Assembly: GCA_907165275.2 (NCBI GenBank)
Contig: OU015673.1
Coordinates: forward strand, 4,789,001-4,853,000
From: Zygaena filipendulae
Taxonomy: Eukaryota; Arthropoda; Insecta; Lepidoptera; Zygaenidae
Reading direction: 5' to 3'
Length of the DNA stretch: 64,000 nt
This document shows, piece after piece, positions 50,501 through 62,500 of this stretch (position 1 is its first letter; every line of letters starts with the position of its first letter). The translations under genes and the position numbers were made by a program. The notes below the pieces were generated by a model. It searched no databases, was not told the origin of the DNA, and saw only the letters and a program-made list of their open reading frames with translations.

Positions 50501-53500
50501 CCTCACACTACTTTCCGTCGCTATAATGTCATCACAGTATATCGCGGCGCTAAACGTGTCAAATTATAACTTTTTTGGTCGGTTAAAATACATATTAAAA
50601 TAAGTTAAGGTAAGTATTACATCAAACTATAGGTTCACCTATAACCTTTCATTTTAATGTAATTATATATATATTATATAATAAAGCTCATCACAAAACA
50701 ACGCGTTCATGTTATTATATGTAAAACGCTCTGGCTTGTTTGGACTTTAAAGTTAGTTTTGTGAATAATATTTTGTGAGCTTTTACATATTTCATAGAAA
50801 TATAAAGTGTGTTTTTTGTGAACAAGAAATAGCTCATAAAGTTATTAAACTTACGTCAGAAAGAAAAAAAAATCTTAAAAATAAATCATAATTTTTGTTT
50901 CTAGCAGTCAGATTAATAATACCCCTCAAAATTATTTGTCAGATTTTAAGCCAACATAACTTGGAGTGCAAGCTGAACCTTCTGTAAAATAATCTGACAC
51001 GCTCGAGTATTTCAAAATTGAGATTTTTTTTTGCATTTTCAAAAAATCGCTACTACCTTGCGTCACCTCCAAATTGGCAGATTTTTGAAGGGGAGCATTT
51101 TTAGGGCTCACTTAACATCCCCTTTGAATATCTGACGCGCTGGAGTAAATGTTTTTTTTTTTCATTTTCTCCACTTCCGGATGGCCACCCCCACCACGCA
51201 AATCGGCAGATGAATATATTTTCGATATCAGAGACACCTTGGAGTATCTAAACTACAATATCTGACGCGCTCGAGTATTTCCATTTTAATATTTTTTTTT
51301 ACATTTTTGAAAGCCTGTAGAAGCTAAACCCACCGGTGAATGAAAAAATATCATATGACCTTATTTTGTTTATATCTCCTAATCTTCAAAACCCAATAGG
51401 TCCCAACGACGCTCGAGTCACTCCCGAATTAGCATCGGTATCTCCCGTACTATTATTGAGATATGCAATAAACCTGTTATGGTGGGGCATTATTTACTTT
51501 AAAATATCTGTATGGTGCCTTATATATAATATAAAATTATTGTATCGGACCGATATATAATCGGCATACTCACACTGCCACTTGGCAAAGACAACAAACT
51601 GGTAGAATGCGCCTCTATCATTTATTTGCATTTTATCAGTTTGTATTTGACTGATGCCGCTATTTCCGATCCATCACGCTGCCAAAGAAGCATTTAAAGT
51701 ATTATTATAATACTTTTTCTTTGAATCATTTGGAATAAAGAACACTACAATAAAAAAGTCATGAAAAATATAACCCCATAAAATATAGTCTTCTCTTTCG
51801 CTCTCGACTCATAAGTGACGCAAATAATATCTTGGAAGAAGGTCGGGTTCTAGTTTAGTGTTACCTCGTAATACGGACCTCTCTGGTGCAATATTTGTCT
51901 TAGTGTACAAGCGCCGCCGATGTGGTGGTTACCAACTTCATTACTACGCCAGATGGTTCGACCCCCGCTTTAAACTTTGTGTATGGAACACTTGTGTTTA
52001 TCTTGACTCTGGCTCTTTAGTAGGTGGGTATGTAATGTTTTGAACCATAAATTCAACTTTGGAATAATACTCACATGAAAGATTTAAAATAAAATTTTTA
52101 TGTTGTAAGCATTAATTTAATATATATATTGGAATTTGGAACGCCTAATAACTTTTCGTTATTTTTTCAATTAAAACATTAAATGGCTTAACTCAGGCCG
52201 TTGGAAGTTGTGTAACTAGAATAAGAGCTGTAGTATAATATACTAGTCCTTTAGTATGATAGGATTGGTGAGGGATCAAGTAGATTTGTGTGTTATGGAA
52301 TAATTATACGTATTGAGTATTGACATTTTAGTTTTTAGTCCGTCATTAGTTTAGATTAACAGTTTATAGGCGTATGACATCATATACGCATTTAAACTAA
52401 AATTTAGTACCGTGTGCACTAGCCTAAAGAGTCGGATGTTTAATATATCTACTGATGGTTTTATTCTAGGATCGTTTGCTGAACATCACAAGTCAGATCA
52501 TGGACCAGCTGCTGGGCGACGAGCGGGTCGCGCGCGGCTTCCGCGTCAAGTTCCCCGAGGACGTCCTTCAAGACAACCTGGCTGGCCAGCTGTGGTTCGG
52601 CGCTGAGGTAACCGACCGCACTGTGACACTTTGAAAACTTAAAGCTACTACTAAATATCACTATGGATATGTTAGGCCTTTTGCACATTATCAAACAAGA
52701 AAATCAGACAAGAAAAGTTTTAAGTACGCGCGTGTCTTATCCGACATAAGAAAAAAAAAATCTGTAATAATGGGGATGTGGACTACTTTTGAAAATCAAA
52801 ATTCTAATTAGTCCGTCAATTAGAAAATAAAAAAACAATAGACACGTATTTTTTGCTTTTTCAAATAAATTAAAATATACAGAGATAAAGCGCATTAAGG
52901 TGAGGGGGTTGTGACGTCACTAACCGCTAAAACCGCCATACAAACTGTCAGAAAGTGACGTCACGCGAAATTTCAACTCAATATATCGCCGTTATTTTTT
53001 GATTACGTAAAAAATGAAAAAATACGTGTCCAATATTTTTTAATAATCTACAAGACAGACTAAAAAATAAAAATTAGTCAACATGCCCATTATGTATAGT
53101 CTCATATAACAATCAAAGCGACTAGATGTCTTACAAGACAAGAAAAGTTTTTATAATGTGCAAAAGGAGTTAGTAGATAGCGCTGGCGCATTTCTCAAAC
53201 AGCGGGCAGAGGGCAGATTTATGTCAGTTAACTCCTACCGCAAACCGCGTAAAGAAACTTCGTGACTTTGCTTATTCCAGTGCTTGGCTGCGGGCTCGTC
53301 GATAATGAACCGCGAGGAGGAGTCGGCTGCGATGCGGCCGCTCGCCAAGGCGCTCACGCGCAGTCTCGAGACGGTGCGCGCGCTGCTCCGCGAGCAGTGC
53401 CTGCGCCCGCGCGGCCTCGCGCTCTCGCAGCACGACGACATGCTGCACGAGAGCCTGAGGATATTCGACAGGTGAGTACCCGTGAGGGGCACTAGTGGGC

Positions 53501-56500
53501 CCGCTGACGAGCTGGCGCTGTCGGGGCTCCAGAGCATGCGAGAGCGATTCCCGTGAACACCCCAGAGTTTTAAGTGGGTATAGGGGCGGTATAGGGCGTT
53601 CTTTTCAGGGCGGAGTCCCACATAACCATCGCCTATGCCCAGGGGCTGTGGTATCCATGATGGAATTTCTGTGGGTCAAAAAAAGGTGGGTGGGACGAGG
53701 GAAATGTTAGAAATAATTGAGAAATAAAGAAGGTGGATGAAAAAAGAAGAAAGAAAGATGTATGAGAAAAGTAAGGATGATGGAAAGAGTAAAGACAGAT
53801 GGCGGGATGGAAGAAATAAAGAAGGATGAAAAAAGAAAAGAAGAATGAAAGAAGATAAAAAAAAAAACAAGGACGGAAGAAAAAAGTTTTAATTGCGTCG
53901 GCCATTTTGGCATAGTAAAATTAACAACGTACTTACAAATAATGTAAGACAGAAATGAAATCAAAAACTTTCTTCTAACTGATGTAACTCGCGTATCATG
54001 TTAATAGAATACTTAATGAAAATATTAACTAATATTATAACTTTGTTTATTTGTGTATTTGTTTATTATACTTTTATGCTTCAACCACTCAACTTACAAA
54101 CAAATTATGAAATTTTGCAAACACGTTGTCAAGGGGTACAGAGAAGAACATAGAGTAGTACTTCTACTCCGAAATTCCCGCGGAAACTCCGAATTTAATG
54201 TAACAACTAGCAGCCTTGTAGGTACCTACCTGCTAAATATTCATTTGTCGACGGTCAGATTGTTCGCGGAGTTCGAGCTGTGCTACGTGAGCGCGATGGT
54301 GAACGTGAAGACGCCGCACGAGTTCGAGGCGCAGCAGCTGATCTGCGTGCTGTTCTCGGAGAGCCTGCGCCGGGCGCTCAAGCAGGGGCTGCTGACGCAG
54401 GAACAGGTGGGACACTAACAAAAACAAACACGTACCCCACGCATCAAGCACTTAGCAATATAATAGGTAGTTATTTATACAACTGTTGCATAATACCTAA
54501 TAGGGATGTTGACGACTTTTGAAAATCTAAATTCTAATTAGTCCGTCAGTAAGAAAATTAAAAATCTAATTAGACACGTATTTTTAATTTTTCAAATAAA
54601 TGAAAATACACAGAGATAAAGCGCATTAAAGTTTAGGATGGGGGCTCGTGACGTCACTTACCGCTACAAGCCACCATACAAACTGCACTGCTTAGTGACG
54701 TCACGCGAAATTTCAACTAAATGTATCTCCGTTATTTTTTGATTACGTAAAAAAAAGAAAAAATACGTGTCCAATATTTTTTATTCATCTAAGACGGACT
54801 AAAAAAAAATAGTCAAATAGCCTATTATAATTATGTATACAGTTGCATTCGAGACTTTATCTACACCCATGATAATCTACTGTAATAAAGCACGTTATTA
54901 AATATCATGTTCAAATACTGAAAAAAGTGTTCATATTAATTAATTATCGATGACGGGTTGTTACGCATGTAATACATATAATACATTAATTATGTATAAT
55001 CTTTGTATACCAGGTGGACTCGTACGACCCGGCGCTGATGTTCGCGGTGCCGCGGCTCGCCATAGTCAGCGGTCTGCTCATCTACTCGAGCGGACCTTTG
55101 AGCATTGACAAAACTACTGGTAAGTACCGTTTACAAATAGTAAAAAAAATAATAATAATATTGCGGTAGGTTGAAAAATATGGTATATAGGTAGCTTGAG
55201 TCCCGGATCTGTAATACTCTTTAATACTTTTCATCCCAGCAAATCCAAGATTTTCCGAGGGAAATCCGAGGTTGAAACCACGGCAATTGGTAAATTATTG
55301 TTTATAATGAACTAGCTGACCCCCATAATTTCACCCGCGGTAATTTCGGAGTTCCCGCGGGAATTCCAAGATAAACTATACATATAAACCTTCCACTTGA
55401 ATCACAATCACACTATCTATCTATTAAAAAAACGTATCAAAATCCGTTGTTTATTTTTAAAGATCTAAGCATACATAGGGACAGACAGACAGAGGGAAGC
55501 GACTTTGTTTTATACTATGTAGTGATGATGTATAATCATCGATGTGTGGTCGATGTGTATAATTATGAAGAATCCTTACTATTACAAATACGAAGGTGAG
55601 TTTATTTGTTTGCTTGTATGCCACGCTTTCACGCCTTGATTATTTAACCGATCGGTCATGAAATTTTGGATACACGTAAGGAGTACAGAAAATACCACAT
55701 AGGGTACTTTTTGTCTCTAAATTCCAGCTGGAATTCCGCGAACATCAGCTAGTAATATTTATAACGTAGTGAGCTACTCATAGGGTTGAACATGGAATAA
55801 AACTGTTTGACTTTATATTTTTTACAGAGGAGATGTCGGATATGTTCAGACCTTTCCGCACATTGCTGCACAAGATACGCTCATTGCTGTGGACCCTGGA
55901 CCGCCGGGAGCTGGTCGCACTAGAGAGGTTGCTCTGCACCAACGAGGATATATCCAGCATGGCCGGCCTGCAGTTGTCTGAAGGTGAATATTGCAGGGTT
56001 TTTTTAACGATTCCCATGTCAGTTGCGATATGAGGTGAGGTTGTGTCTATAAGAAGTCAATTTGTTGCTGTATTAAGTTAACATGTTGCTGTATGAAGTC
56101 AACATGTTGCTGTATGAAGTCAACATGTTACTGTATGAAGTCAACATGTTACTTACTATATGAAGTTAATAACAAGTTGTTGTATGTAGTCAATATGTTG
56201 CTATGTAAGGTCAATATGATGTTGTGTAACAACATGTTGCTGTAGGAAGTCAAAATGTTACTGTATGAAGTCAACATGTTGCTTTATTAAGTTAGCAGTA
56301 TTAATTTTTGATCTTTTTCCAGCGCCTCAGCCGACCGACGACCCGTCGTGCCAGTACCCGGACATCACTGAATTTGTATCTAAGTTTTACGACGACCATG
56401 TACACTGTAGGGATCTTTATACGCAAAGGTAAATGAATAATCTTTGTAGAATAAGCATACAAATACAGTCTTTGCGTACCATTTACATACTCGAAAATTT

Positions 56501-59500
56501 GTTGCAAATACCACAAAGACAAAGCTTTTAAGTGTAACAAACCAATCAAAATGGACGCTACGTTTCAGTCACGTCTTTCTTATTATGAGGACGTTTTAGT
56601 ATCGATGGTCTTGGGTTTTTAGTTTTACCAACCGACCGTAAACGTGGGAAACAATTTACAGAGTTGATTTGCTAATTTGACTTATACATTCAGTTCAGTC
56701 ATATCCGTCGCTGACCGTACGAAAGCGACGTTAGCTACACGTATGTTTATTTTATTTTATTTATTCAAAAGAACGACCAACAAAGCATACACCGTAACAT
56801 TGGTAGTGATACAATATAATTAAATAATTATAATTAAATTATAATGAAAAAAATATTATTTTATTATAATTTTTTAATTATAATTATAATGAAAACGGCA
56901 ACGGCAGAATATGATGTACCTGACATAATATACCACCTTTACATGTACCATATTTTGGCAAATAAACGAATTGAATTGAATTGAAAAAAAAAAAATTATG
57001 GCGCTGCCTCAATTTAATTATTAATAATTATTTATTAACAGCGCGGTTTCACCCGCGGTAATTTCGGAGTTCCCGCGGGAATTCCGGGATAAAAAGTACC
57101 CTATGTCCTTTTCTGTACCCCTGACAACATGCACGCTAAATTTCATCCAAATCCGTTCAGCCGTTTTTGCGTGATTGAGTAACAAACATCCAAACATCCA
57201 CACTTTCACATTTATAATATTAGTAGGAAGTAGGATTTATTCAGGAAGCATACAGCTATAATTATATGTTATTCCAGTTCTAGCGAACCGACGATAACGG
57301 AGAGCGACTACCTGCCGGACAACATCGAAGTGATGACGCCCATACTGGACGGGCTGCAGCGGCTGGGCGAGCTCGACGCGCCGCCCGCCGCCGCCGACAC
57401 CAGCCCCGACACACTCCACGCCGGAGACGCCGCGAGAGCGAGGAAGCCGAGCAGAGCCGAGACCAACGACCTGTCCTCGCTCCGGAACCTGTCCACGAAC
57501 GGCCTCATGATGTTCGATCCGCTCGTCATCAACGCCGTGTCCGCGACCGGCGAGGTCAATCGGCAAGTGCCCGACCAGGACCTCGTCACGTCGCTCGACG
57601 AGCAGGTGACCGAGATAGCTGACCGGCTGTCGTCTATAGCGACCGCCGACGCGGACATGCAGCACTCGCAGACCCACTCGCTGTCCACCAGCGACGTGCC
57701 CACGCTGGTGTCGACCGAGTGCGACGACGCGTTCGGCCTGAGGAACGACCAGCTGACCTGCATGCCGTCCACCAGCCACGGGTACCTGATACCGAACGCG
57801 ATCAGCCACGAGCCGGTCGTTCTAGCGTCGCTGTCCCACAACAACTCGGCCGTGTTCAGCCAGGACGAGGTCAGGAGCGACGACACCGGCGCGATATTGA
57901 ACGCCGACCTCCCGCTGATAATACCGGAGAACATCGACGCTGAAATCGTGAACACAAACATATCGATAGCGAGCGCCAACCTCACCTCCCTGTTGCTGAC
58001 CAACGAAGAGTACAGACAGAACTTTGGGGACGACGTCGAAGTGGTCAACGGGGACGATGCCAGTTTCCATTCGTCCAAGACCACGATAGACAAGGCCAGC
58101 GAAGACGAGAGAGTGAAGTTCATGCTGGGCTACGAGAGCGACCACGAGTCGCCGGTCGACTCGGGCGTCAGCACTGAGAACACCAGTTTAGACAGGTCGC
58201 CCGACACCGATCAGAGCAAAGACTTGAAAGGGAACCATTATATGCAACAGAACAGGGTGCTCAACAGTTCCGACGACGGCAGAATAGACGACAAACAGAC
58301 CAAAAACACAATAGAAAGTTCCTTCTCCAATCTAGATAGCGACGTCACTGTGAATATCACGTACGCGGAGGATGACACGCAAAAAAGCGAAGCCGGCTCC
58401 TCGAGTATAATAGACAGTGTAAATATTAGCGATAGGTTAAGCGAGGAGCAGCGTTTGAGCGAAGCCGCCACCGCGGATGAGTCGAGAAGGGTGCTCAGGG
58501 ATTGGGGTATCGCCATGCCCGACGAGCCCTCTGTGCCGGATGTGACCGACAAGAGCGGAAGTGAAGGCGGCCCCAGAACTGCCGAAGGGCAATCGGGTTC
58601 GGCGCAAAGCGGCAGTTCTAGGCAGAAGAAAACGAGGAAGGCTTCCAGTACGAAGAGCAGAAAGAAGAAGAGCAAAATGTGGTCGCCGGGCTGCGTGATC
58701 CTGGACAGCAGGTCGTCGCAGAGCAACAGCCCGCTGAGGTTGAACTTGGACCAATTCGTCGATGAAAGGTAACGTATTTGCATTGCCCATTTTCCGTTTT
58801 CTCGGAAAAAACCTCTCATTCTATGTGTGAATCGAGAACATATTCTATGCCAAATTTTATCCAGACCCATACAGTCGTAAGCTCTGCATAGTTTGAGACG
58901 AGATGGCGCTGTACTATAATGTCGAAGCATACTGTTATCTAGATACTAATTTATAAAGAGCAAATGTTTGTGAGTTTGTGAATTGTAATCATTGTAATCT
59001 CTGAATCTCTGAATCTACTGAACCGATTTTGATAACTTTTTTCACTTATAGGAAGCTACGGCAGTCCTTTGTGACATAGAGTACTTTTAACCAGAAATTC
59101 CCACAGGAATTCTGAAATTACCGCGGGTGAAACCGCGGGAGACAGCTTATCAATACGCAGCGACACTGTTGTTGCTATTATATTTCAGTTTCAATCAGAA
59201 GAATGGCGATTAATCAAGCATTATTTTTAATAAAAATAGCTTGCTTGGGTTCATTTAGGGCTGTTTTTTCAACCACTGTCTCACAAAATACTCTTCTTTT
59301 ATTAGGACACTAAAATATGTGCTCGTTTTGTTTTTTCTTTTGTAAATTAATGTATTGTTTGATATTATAATGTATTACTAACAGCGGCACGTCGTGCGAC
59401 GTGTCGGAGTGCGCTGACGACGAACAGATCGCGCTCGCGCTGCAGGCGCAGGAGTTGGAGGCGAGGAAGCACGCCAGGGGGAAGTTCAAGTATGTTTCTT

Positions 59501-62500
59501 ATACATCGTTGTTTACATTTTTACAAATAACACACAACACTTTACAAATGTCTGCCATCTTGTCAATATTTAAAAAAAAAACCATAAGTCTAAAGAAAAT
59601 TTGAAGTTGGTTACATTTTTGGTTCCAAAAGTGATTATTCGATATTGTTAATGAATTTCAGAGATAATGAATTTTATAATTTAAAAAGTTCACATCTGCT
59701 GTATGTTTTAGTTCGCAGTTAATGAAGTCCACTGTTAAAAAAGTCCACATCTGATATACATATTTCCGAGTTAATGAAGCTCACTGATAATGAAGTTCAC
59801 GGTGAAAGAAGTTCACAGTTTACGTACTTTACAGTTACTGAAGTTTACCGTTCATAAAGTTTACCTTTCATGAAGTTCACAGTTAATTACTTTACGTCTA
59901 ATGACGTTCAGAGTCAATGAAGTTCAGAGTTAGTTATTGAAATTCACTGTTCATGAAGTTTACAGTTCATAAAGTTTACATTTCATGAAGTTTACAGTCC
60001 ATAAAGTTTACAGTCCATAAAGTTTACATTTCATGAAGTTCACAGTTAATGAACTTTACGGTTAATGAAGTTCACAGTTATAGTTGATGAAGTTCACTGT
60101 TTATGAAACGCCCGCAGGTCGAGCGAGGACCTCATCCACCGGCTGTTCGTGTGCATCGCGGGCGTCGCGGACCAGCTGCAGACGAACTTCGCGGCGGACC
60201 TGCGCAACATCCTCAAGGCGGTGTTCCTGATGAACCAGACGCCGGAGCCGCCGCCGCCCGCGCCCGCGCCGCCGCCCGCGCCCGCCGCGCCCGCCCCCGC
60301 CGCGCCCGACAAGCGGCCCGCCATCGAGTACGAGCCGACCGACGACCAGGTCATGCACAACGGTGAGTTGGCCGTAGTGAAGAAGTGAAGGAGCTATAAT
60401 TGACTAAATTTAGATAGATAAAAAAATAATGGACACGTGTTTTTTAATTTTTTACGTAATTTCAAAAATTTACGGCGATACATTGTGTCTAAATCTCTCG
60501 TGGCGTTAAGAATGGGGATGCTGACGGCTTTTTAAAATTAAAATTCTAATTAGTCAGTCAGACAGTTAGAAAAAAAAAAATAGACACGTATTTTTTTTCT
60601 TTTTCAAATTAATGAAAATATATTATAGAGATAAAGCGAATTACAGTTTAGGGTGGGGGCTCGTGACGTCGTCAACCAGTATAAGCCCCCATACAAACTG
60701 CACCGGACGACGACGTAGTGACGTTACGCGAAATTTCAACTCAATGTATCGCCGTTATTTTTTGATTACGTAAAAAAAAATACGTATTCAATGTTCTACA
60801 AGATGGACTAAAAAAAATTTGTCAACTAACCCATTGGTACAGTATGGGGTTGTGAGTTGTGACGTCACGCGAGCCTCTACTTTTAAATTTTAATGCGCAG
60901 TCTTAGTATTTCTTTATCAATTTAAAAAAAAACAAATCTCCTAAATCGGTGCGGGTGAAACAGCAGGCAGCAGCCGGTGGTTAATATCGTTTGTTTGTTT
61001 GTGACGGGGCAGGCAGCTCGTTCGACAGCGTGTACTCCGCCGAGGAGGTGTACGCAGACAGCACGGACTCGAGCCCGTCGGAGAGCGGCGCGCGCCTCGT
61101 GCGGCGCAACACCATGAACACGGCCGCGCCCGGCGCCTCCGCCGCCGCGCCCGGCCCGGCGCCCGCCCCGCTGCAGGCCTCCGCCTCCACCGGCGACCTC
61201 ACATACAACAGGTACATATACTTCCATGCAGCGCTGTCCGCTGAGCAAATAATCACTACGTTTTAAGAGTAGGCACTTCCATACTAATCGCTGATCCGAT
61301 CTATGAAATCATTTTGTGCCAACCATACCAATGCAATGTATGACGTGGTCATAGAAATTTGGTTGAGTATTCCAAAGTTTGTTGCTGTACATAAAAATAT
61401 TTTCGTGTAATTTTAAACAAGATGCTTAAAAAAAGTTCGTACCTACATCTACAGTAAGTACCTAATTTCATTTACATTTAAATAAATCTGTGGATACAAA
61501 TAAGTTTAAATAAGTTTATTCTATATGTAATAATTTAAAGTAAACTAGAACAAAGGCAGCATTCAAATGTGTGTGTCTGTTGTGCAATAAAAATATGCTA
61601 TTCTATTCTAAATGCTTCTGTCGCTTACTAAGCACTAAAAAGTTCTGTCTGCTACACCTACATACGTAATTCAATTTCAAAAAATCTTTATAACTTAGGA
61701 TCGGTTGCTAAGATCACTTATAATCGTCGGTGGGTTTTTAAAATTAGAGTGAGCCAAATTGACTTTTGCTCACTGATTTCGAGCAACAGCTGGTGTTATT
61801 ATAAATTTATAATCTTATCTCAAGTGTGTTTTTTTTTGCTACCAGCAGGGAGTGCGCGGGCGCGTCGTCGCCCCCGGCGGCGGGTGCGGGTGCGGCTGGG
61901 GGTGGGGGTGGGGGTGTGCCGGAGCGCGCCCCCGAGTGGGTGCCGGACGTGGCGGCGCCGGCGTGCATGCGCTGCGCCGCGCACTTCACCGCCTTCCGGC
62001 GCAGGCACCACTGCCGGAACTGCGGTGAGCGCTTTTCTTTCTTCTTTTTTATGGACTTTCACATTTAATAATGCATTTAGCCAGTTTCAAGTAAAATTAA
62101 TTAGATCAGTATATTTTCTATCGAAATGCTTCGTTGTACGGTTTGAAATTGCAAGCCACGGTACTATAGCTTGCAAATTAAGTTGCAAGAACTTTCTCGG
62201 AGCTCTTCGAGTAAACCGAAGAAATCAGCTCGAAATGTCGTATATTATCTTCTTGAGCACATAAAAAACCGTCACTGTGGAAATTATTGTTCAATACCGC
62301 GCCTTAAAACAACAAAATCCATTTTTAACCATTTTTTATCGACATGAAAATAAATGACCGAACCGCCATCTTTGATTCCCGCCAAAAAAACTGCACGCTG
62401 CGATGCACGCTAATGCTACTGCTCCACCTGCGTTAACGTTAACGTTGATGTTAATGCCTAACGTGGTAATGTTAGTAAGTTAACGCGTTAAAATGTTGGC

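Noticed and set aside
53633..53964. Minus-strand frames rich in Phe and Ser in intron 4
   Set aside because: Produced by a purine-rich tract; translation is pure low complexity.
57308..58123. 271-codon minus-strand frame opposite LST2 exon 9
   Set aside because: It mirrors the GC-rich exon's codon composition; no domain, start context or splice support.
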